DNA from: Bradyrhizobium liaoningense
GTDB taxonomy: Bacteria; Pseudomonadota; Alphaproteobacteria; Rhizobiales; Xanthobacteraceae
DNA: 38,266 bases
Reading direction: 5' to 3'
Assembly (NCBI RefSeq): GCF_018130955.1
Contig: NZ_JAFCJM010000066.1
Span: 1 to 38,266, forward strand
This document shows, piece after piece, positions 33,769 through 38,266 of the stretch; position 1 is the stretch's first letter, and every line of letters starts with the position of its first letter. The notes beneath the pieces were generated by a model. It made no database searches, had not been told where the DNA came from, and saw only the letters and a program-made list of their open reading frames with translations. Made by a program: the position numbers and the translations under genes.

Positions 33769-34746
33769 CTACTCCCGCACCCGCTCCAGCTTCTGCAAAC
33801 ACCGGCTCGTGCGCACGATGGCCGGCATCTCCTCGTCCGGAAAGCTCGTCTTCCAGTCGGTGACTCCGACTTCGCCGACATAGATGTCGCCCCTGGAGTC
33901 CAGCGCGATGCCATGCGGCGCGAGGAACTTGCCGCTCGCAAGACCTGGGCCATCCTCGCCGCCGAGCCGCGCGATGCGCTTGCCCGTGGCGTCCACGATC
34001 GACAGCCGCGGGCCGAGATTGGGCACCTTGCGGTTGACGGCCATGCCGGGGCCGAGCTCGCCGATCACGAAGGTCGGGTTCTTAGCCCCGCCGCAGCAGC
34101 AGAGCGCACACGGCCGATGCAGATTGTTCCACTGTGTCTCGTATCTGCCGTTGCCGTCGAACACCTGCACGCGGTGGTTCTCGCGGTCGGCGACGTAGAC
34201 ATAGCCGTCGGCGTCAGCCGCGATGTTGTGCACGATGTTGAACTGGCCGGGATCGGTGCCCGGCTCGCCCCAGCTCTTGATCAGCTTGCCGTCCGGCGTG
34301 AATTTGTGGACGCGGGCGTTGCCATAGCCGTCGGAAACGTAGATCTCGCCCTTCGGCGACAGCGCGGTGTGGGTGCAGCGGTGGAAGGGATTGCCGCTCA
34401 TGAACGGCGACGGTTTTTCGGGGATGCCGATCGTCAGCAGCACCTTGCCGTCGGTCGTGCACTTGCGCACGGTGTGGTCGCCGTCGTCCGTGCAGTAGAG
34501 ATTGTCGTCGGCATCGATATGCAGGCCGTGTGCGCGGTTGAACAGGCCATCGCCCCAGCTCCGCAAGAAGTTGCCGTCGCGGTCGAGCACCACCATCGGA
34601 TGGGCGCCGCGGTTGAAGACGTAGATCCGGTCCTTGCTGTCGACGGCGACGGAGGCGACGTCGGTGAGCTGCCAGCCGTCGGGCAGCTTTGCCCAGTTGT
34701 CGACGACGCGGTAGCGATGCTCGCCCGAGCCGAGAATGGCCGGCAT
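33769..34746 (-). CDS. NHL-repeat beta-propeller protein (325 aa)
   Basis: Repeated blades of the NHL type are visible, for example VASVAVDSKDRIYVFNRG, HGLHIDADDNLYCTDDGDHTV, ALSPKGEIYVSDGYGNARVH and NIAADADGYVYVADRENHRV, giving about six blades. Automated annotation often calls such proteins peptidyl-alpha-hydroxyglycine amidating lyase-like. That lyase needs zinc and calcium sites, which I cannot confirm. A cysteine cluster CxxCCC (C213, C216-218) lies between blades and is unusual. There is no signal peptide, so it is cytoplasmic. An aggagg ribosome site supports the ATG at 34744-34746. It is downstream of the broken monooxygenase gene on the same strand. Confidence 0.85.
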   Translation of the reverse strand: MPAILGSGEHRYRVVDNWAKLPDGWQLTDVASVAVDSKDRIYVFNRGAHPMVVLDRDGNFLRSWGDGLFNRAHGLHIDADDNLYCTDDGDHTVRKCTTDGKVLLTIGIPEKPSPFMSGNPFHRCTHTALSPKGEIYVSDGYGNARVHKFTPDGKLIKSWGEPGTDPGQFNIVHNIAADADGYVYVADRENHRVQVFDGNGRYETQWNNLHRPCALCCCGGAKNPTFVIGELGPGMAVNRKVPNLGPRLSIVDATGKRIARLGGEDGPGLASGKFLAPHGIALDSRGDIYVGEVGVTDWKTSFPDEEMPAIVRTSRCLQKLERVRE

Positions 34747-34767
34747 GTGGTGTCCTCCTCTCAACTT

Positions 34768-34873
34768 GTCATTCCGGGATGCGCGCAAGGCGCGCAGGCC
34801 CGGAATCCATTGTGCCGTATACTGTGTGGATCGATGGATTCCGGGTTCGCGCTGACGCGCGCCCCGGAATGAC
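34768..34873. repeat. Dispersed palindromic repeat (about 106 bp)
   Basis: gtcattccggg at 34768 pairs with ccccggaatgac ending at 34873, and inner arms ggaatccat and atggattcc form a second stem. It fills the gap between the monooxygenase and NHL genes and is a familiar intergenic repeat type in Bradyrhizobium-like genomes. It may weaken read-through between the two genes. Confidence 0.7.
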
Positions 34874-34880
34874 GGCGGAA

Positions 34881-36655
34881 TTATGCCGCGCCGATCTCCC
34901 GCCCCAGCAGCCCTTCCTCGATCGCCTTCACCTGCAGCGCCAGATATTTCGAATTGATCCGGCATTGCGCCAGGCTGCCGGCGATGAACCAGAGGCCGGG
35001 CTGCCTGGTCCGCGCGTACATGTTGCGCAGCTCGTGCCCGTCGCCAAAGCCCCAGATCGGGCCGACGCGTTCGGCGACATCGTCGCCGAACAGCTTGCGC
35101 ACCAGATAGTCCTGCGGCTTGTAGCCGGTCGAGAGCACGATGAGGTCGGCGGGCACAGCGGTGCCGTCCTTCATGCGTGCGCCATCGGCTGTGAAAGTCT
35201 CGATGTCGTCGAACTGTCTTAGCTTGATCGCGCCGCTGACGATCAGGTCGGAGCAGCCGACATTGAAGTAATAGCCGCCGCCGCGGGTGAGGTACTTGAA
35301 CTGCCAGCCGGTGCCGGCCTCGCCGAAATCGAGCTTGAAGCCGACGCGGGCGAGGCCATTCAGCAGCTCCTTGTCCAGCTCCTTCGACTGCTCCGTCAGC
35401 ATCACATGCGTCTTCTTCGCGAGCGGTGTCGGCATCGAGGTCGCGATCAGGTCGTTGTCCTCGAGCGTGCCTTCATTGTAGGTCGCGTAAGCAAGCTGCG
35501 CGGACGGCTCGATATTCGTCACCAGCGTCGGCGAGCGCTGCATCAGCGTCACCTCGGCGCCGCTGGAGCAGAGATCCTGCGCGATGTCGTGACCGCTGTT
35601 GCCGGTGCCGATGACGATGGCGCGCTTGCCCTTCCAGTCCTCACCGTCCTCATAACGGCTGGAATGCAGCAGCGTGCCATTGAAGTTTTCCAGGCTCGGA
35701 ATATCGGGCTGGTTCGGGATGCCGCTGACACCGGTCGCCATCACAACATGGCGCGGATGCATGGTGCGCTTGGTGCCGTCGGCGCGGCGCAGCGTGACCG
35801 TCCAGCGCGCTGCGGCCTCGTCGTAGACGCCGCTCTCGAATTCGGTGCCGGTCCAAAAATTCAGCTCCATGGCGTCGACATAGGCTTCGAACCAGTTGGC
35901 GAGCTTGTCCTTGGGGATGTAGACCGGCCAGTTCGGCGGGAACGGCATGTAGGGCAGGTGATTGACCTGCACCTGGTTGTGCAGCGTCAGCGCGTGATAG
36001 CGCTTGCGCCAATTGTCGCCGATGCGTGGCCATCGATCGACGATCAGCGTGTCCACCTGCAACTGTTTCAGCCGTGCCGCGATGGCGAGCCCGGCCTGCC
36101 CGCCGCCGACAACGAGCACGGCGGGATCGCGATCGCTGTAGTCGCGGGACGCGTTGCGCAGGTCGAGCCAGTTCGGTCCGCGGAAATCGCGCGAATAGGC
36201 CTGCCCGCGTGGCCGTGTCCTGTTGAGCTGCTCTTCAAAGCCCTTCAGCTCGTCGAGTGCGTGAGCAGCGTCCAGGCCTTCAAATGATCGCCGTCCGAGC
36301 CGTCGGGCACCAGCCGCAGGATGCCACTGCCGCGGCCCTGTGCGGTCTCGAAACTGAAGATGGCCTCGATGGTCTTGGTGCCGGCCCGCGTCACCCAGCG
36401 CGGCGGGGCGCGGTCGGCGGCGAGCTTGAATTCGGTCGGCGCGGCCGCAGGTGCCCGCGCGCCCATCTCGCCGATAATGGCCTCTCGGCCGGCGATGGTT
36501 TGCAGGTTCCAGCTCAGCGCGAGCACATCACGCCAGAAACTTTCGGCAACAAAGAGGCGGTCCAGCGCAGTGCGATCGAGCGTGCCAAGCGCATGCTCGA
36601 ACTGGTCGAGCCAGGTTTGCGCGGAGACGGAAATATCCTTGGTCCTGTCCAGCAT
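34881..36655 (-). pseudogene. Flavin monooxygenase with N-terminal NTF2-like domain, frameshifted
   Basis: The gene is split into two frames. The first (ATG 36655 to stop 36245) encodes an NTF2-like domain: FEHALGTLDRTALDRLFVAES through GDHLKAWTLLT. The second, beginning as ...ALDELKGFEEQLNRTRP and ending at 34881, encodes the FAD/NADPH monooxygenase: VVGGGQAGLAI (FAD site), the FMO signature FNGTLLHSSRY (FxGxxxHxxxY) and IGTGNSGHDIAQD (NADPH site). Inserting one base near 36260 joins the frames smoothly (LLT-ALDELKG). No slippery sequence is present. Either the allele is inactivated or the base call is wrong. A GTG at 36119 could restart the second part, but it would lack residues before the FAD motif. 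The intact family oxygenates carbonyl, N or S groups; substrate unknown. Confidence 0.87.
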
Positions 36656-36692
36656 GCGCGACCTCTTGGCCGTCTTCGCGGCGTTTCCTCGA

Positions 36693-36741
36693 GAGCATGA
36701 TCCGGAAAAGTGTGGAGCGGTTTTCCGGAAAGATCACGCTC
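36693..36741. repeat. Palindromic repeat, gatccggaaaa type
   Basis: gagcatgatccggaaaa ... ttttccggaaagatcacgctc is an imperfect palindrome of about 49 bases, an intergenic repeat familiar in alphaproteobacteria. It lies between the monooxygenase start and the DUF2855 gene and could form a strong hairpin. Confidence 0.75.
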
Positions 36742-36785
36742 CAACAACAGGACGCTATACGGTTTTGATGGCCGCCAAAAGGCGG

Positions 36786-37871
36786 CTACGCACCCAGCGC
36801 AAGCATGTGGCCCTGCTCAGGCGGAATGCGGCCCTTGAGCGTGTCGAGATAAATCCGCTGCACAGCATCGGGTCCGCGGCTCTCGACGACGGTGAGGCAG
36901 CGGTCGAGCAGCGGCGCAAAACCGGTCCAGGCCACGCCAAAGCGCTGGTCGATGCCGCCCGGTCCCCACTCCTTGGCCCGCTTGCGGATCTGGTCCGGCG
37001 CGAAGAACCAGCGCGGCTTTGCACCGGGCAGCACGGGCTCGTCGGCTTCGGTGGCGCGATGCGTCAATCCGACGCGACCGGAGTATTTCATCTGCTCGCA
37101 AAAATGCCGGTGCAGCTCGGCGCGCAGCGCGCTGCTGCCGGCCATGTCGACGAAGGCGACCGGCGCGCTCGCGGAGAGCGACGTCACGCGATCATAGGTG
37201 ACGACATCGTCATAGCAGCCGAGCGAGCTGACGAAGCCGGTGTTTCCCGCCGAGGTCAGGCCGATCACCTTGATCCCGCGGCTGTGCAGGAGGTGCGCGA
37301 GGCCGAACGCGGTCTTGCTGGAGGCGCTGGAGAGCAGCGCGGTGCGCGCGCCGAAATCGGCATTCTCGGCCAGGAAGTCGTCGACCAGGAACGACAGCAT
37401 GAACAGCGGCCGCAGCAGCGCCTGAAGGTCGCCTTGACGTCCCCCATAAGCGGGGTCGCCGGTGACGCGGGCATAGACGTTGTAGACGGGCGCTGCGACC
37501 TGCCGGTGCGCGGCCGCATCGCGCAGGCCGCGCTTGCTGACGTCGGCGGCTTCGATGACGAGATGGGTGGCCATCGGAAAGTAGCCGAACAGGCGCTCGC
37601 CGACGGTGATATTCGGATGCTTCGACGCGATGACGTCGCCAAAGCCCCATACCGGCACGTTGCCAAAACCAGTCGGCGCCGGAAACAGGTGCCAGTATTT
37701 CAGCTCATCGCCCATCACGGCGTAGGTGACGTTGTTGGCGGTGAAGGCGAAACGGTCGACCTTCACCAGCAGCGCGTCAGGCGGCAGCGCGTCAGCGTCG
37801 GGAAGCTCTGATACGATCACCTTGCACTGCTGCAGGTCGTTGCGCGCGACGACGAAGTCTGTCGATTTCAT
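36786..37871 (-). CDS. DUF2855 family protein, MDR-like oxidoreductase fold (361 aa)
   Basis: Length and sequence match DUF2855. The N-terminal part resembles a GroES-like medium-chain reductase domain: LVKVDRFAFTANNVTYAVMG, VPVWGFGDVIASKHPNITVG and ERLFGYFPMATHLVIEA. The second half has a Rossmann-like segment (ARTALLSSASSKTAFGLAHL and IKVIGLTSAGNTGFVSSLG), though it lacks a clean GxGxxG. No zinc-binding cysteine cluster is seen. It is probably a cytoplasmic NAD(P)H-dependent reductase of unknown substrate (inference from fold resemblance). The ATG at 37869-37871 lies 2 bases after a strong hairpin. It is upstream of the monooxygenase and NHL genes on the same strand, and these families may act in one pathway. 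Confidence 0.87.
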   Translation of the reverse strand: MKSTDFVVARNDLQQCKVIVSELPDADALPPDALLVKVDRFAFTANNVTYAVMGDELKYWHLFPAPTGFGNVPVWGFGDVIASKHPNITVGERLFGYFPMATHLVIEAADVSKRGLRDAAAHRQVAAPVYNVYARVTGDPAYGGRQGDLQALLRPLFMLSFLVDDFLAENADFGARTALLSSASSKTAFGLAHLLHSRGIKVIGLTSAGNTGFVSSLGCYDDVVTYDRVTSLSASAPVAFVDMAGSSALRAELHRHFCEQMKYSGRVGLTHRATEADEPVLPGAKPRWFFAPDQIRKRAKEWGPGGIDQRFGVAWTGFAPLLDRCLTVVESRGPDAVQRIYLDTLKGRIPPEQGHMLALGA

Positions 37872-37873
37872 GA

Positions 37874-37908
37874 CATTGATCCCGGCTCGTTCCGTGCCGG
37901 GATCAATG
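37874..37908 (-). promoter_or_regulatory. Perfect 13-bp inverted repeat at the DUF2855 start
   Basis: cattgatcccggc (37874-37886) and gccgggatcaatg (37896-37908) are perfect inverted arms around 9 bases. The stem ends 2 bases from the ATG, so as RNA it would bury the ribosome site and as DNA it could be a repressor operator. Confidence 0.6.
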
Positions 37909-37980
37909 CCGTCATTGCCACTCGTTTTGCAAGAACATAGTTTGAAACGCTGTTCGAGCATGCCGAGCTTGCTGGCGCGA

Positions 37981-38110
37981 ATCCTTCTCCCCTTGTGGAA
38001 GAAGGTGGCGCGAAGCGCCGGATGAGGGGTCTGCATCCGCGGAGACGACCCCTCACCCCGGTGAGCCCGGGTCTGTCTGCGGAGCTGCCCTCTCCCACAA
38101 GGGGAAAGGG
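37981..38110. repeat. Dispersed palindromic intergenic repeat, reverse copy
   Basis: This is the same repeat family as at 101-201, in the opposite orientation: ccttctccccttgtgg ... ggcgcgaagcgcc ... atgaggggtc ... cgacccctcac ... cctctcccacaagggg. Together with the IS terminal repeat it accounts for most of the non-coding stretch 37872-38197. Confidence 0.7.
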
Positions 38111-38122
38111 CACAGCGGTCCT

Positions 38123-38167
38123 AACCGGCTACATGGGTAACAGAATAGACCGGCGACATGGGTAACA
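38123..38167. mobile_element. Terminal repeat of an IS481-like element (element extends right)
   Basis: Two copies of an aaccggc-nn-catgggtaaca-type motif start 25 bp apart (38123 and 38148). They are the reverse complement of the double motif at 28-72, with the same spacing. A transposase start follows 30 bases later, so this is the left end of an element that continues beyond the window. Confidence 0.75.
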
Positions 38168-38197
38168 GGTCAACTGTCGGCAAGGAGGGCTTTGCCG

Positions 38198-38266
38198 ATG
38201 GGTTGGAAGGAGACCTGTGCCGTGGACGAGCGGATGCGCTTTATGGTGGCGGTTGAGAAGGGCGAG
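38198..38266 (+). CDS. IS481-like transposase, N-terminal start (partial)
   Basis: The first 23 codons are present (MGWKETCAVDERMRFMVAVE and three more), running off the window. A strong ribosome site (aaggaggg, 8 bases upstream) precedes the ATG. I recognise the MGWKETCAVDERMRF opening as that of IS481-type integrase-core transposases of Bradyrhizobium. The element is in the same orientation as the copy at the left edge. Confidence 0.85.
   Translation, partial: MGWKETCAVDERMRFMVAVEKGE

Overview
This window looks like chromosomal DNA of an alphaproteobacterium of the Bradyrhizobium type. The basis is the high GC content, the family composition (many ABC and TRAP binding proteins, GT87, an EcfG-type stress promoter motif, small secreted alphaproteobacterial proteins) and several intergenic palindromic repeats that I recognise as typical of that group. 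I did no database search, so the genus is an inference. Both ends lie inside what looks like the same IS481-like insertion sequence: a transposase C-terminus at the left edge and a transposase N-terminus at the right edge, both on the + strand. The window may therefore be an assembly contig broken at a repeat, or a segment truly bracketed by two direct IS copies.

Layout. 1-1000: IS end, dispersed repeat and two small secreted proteins. 1125-3724: a NarL-type response regulator and a multi-pass sensor histidine kinase with overlapping ends. 3930-5514: two small unknown proteins, tRNA-Leu(CAA) and dsbB. 5644-7815: an AbrB-type membrane protein, a PsiF-like protein and a secreted protein with an internal duplication. 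7877-9446: a TetR regulator facing two hot-dog thioesterases across twin palindromic operators. 9582-10547: a DsbA-like oxidoreductase and a small membrane protein behind an EcfG-like promoter. 10630-12716: an alpha/beta hydrolase with an HtrA-like protein that has lost its whole catalytic triad.

12956-20264 holds an M20 amidohydrolase (AbgB-like) followed by a complete Dpp/Opp-type ABC importer (binding protein, two permeases, two ATPases). This suggests import and hydrolysis of an amide-linked or peptide-like compound. 20305-25356: a diguanylate cyclase, a dodecin, an EamA transporter, a GT87 glycosyltransferase and a small charged protein. 25623-29419: a TRAP transporter (P, Q, M) whose M subunit carries a large central insertion. 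29662-32908: a partial polyol locus (sugar/polyol binding protein, sorbitol-dehydrogenase-like SDR, AraC regulator) with no permease or ATPase genes.

32974-37871, all on the minus strand: an HNH endonuclease, an NHL-repeat protein, an NTF2-FMO flavin monooxygenase broken by a one-base frameshift, and a DUF2855 protein with a strong hairpin at its start. The last three may form a small oxidative pathway that I cannot assign, and they are the best candidates here for something undescribed. Most of the remaining genes are ordinary housekeeping or transport genes.
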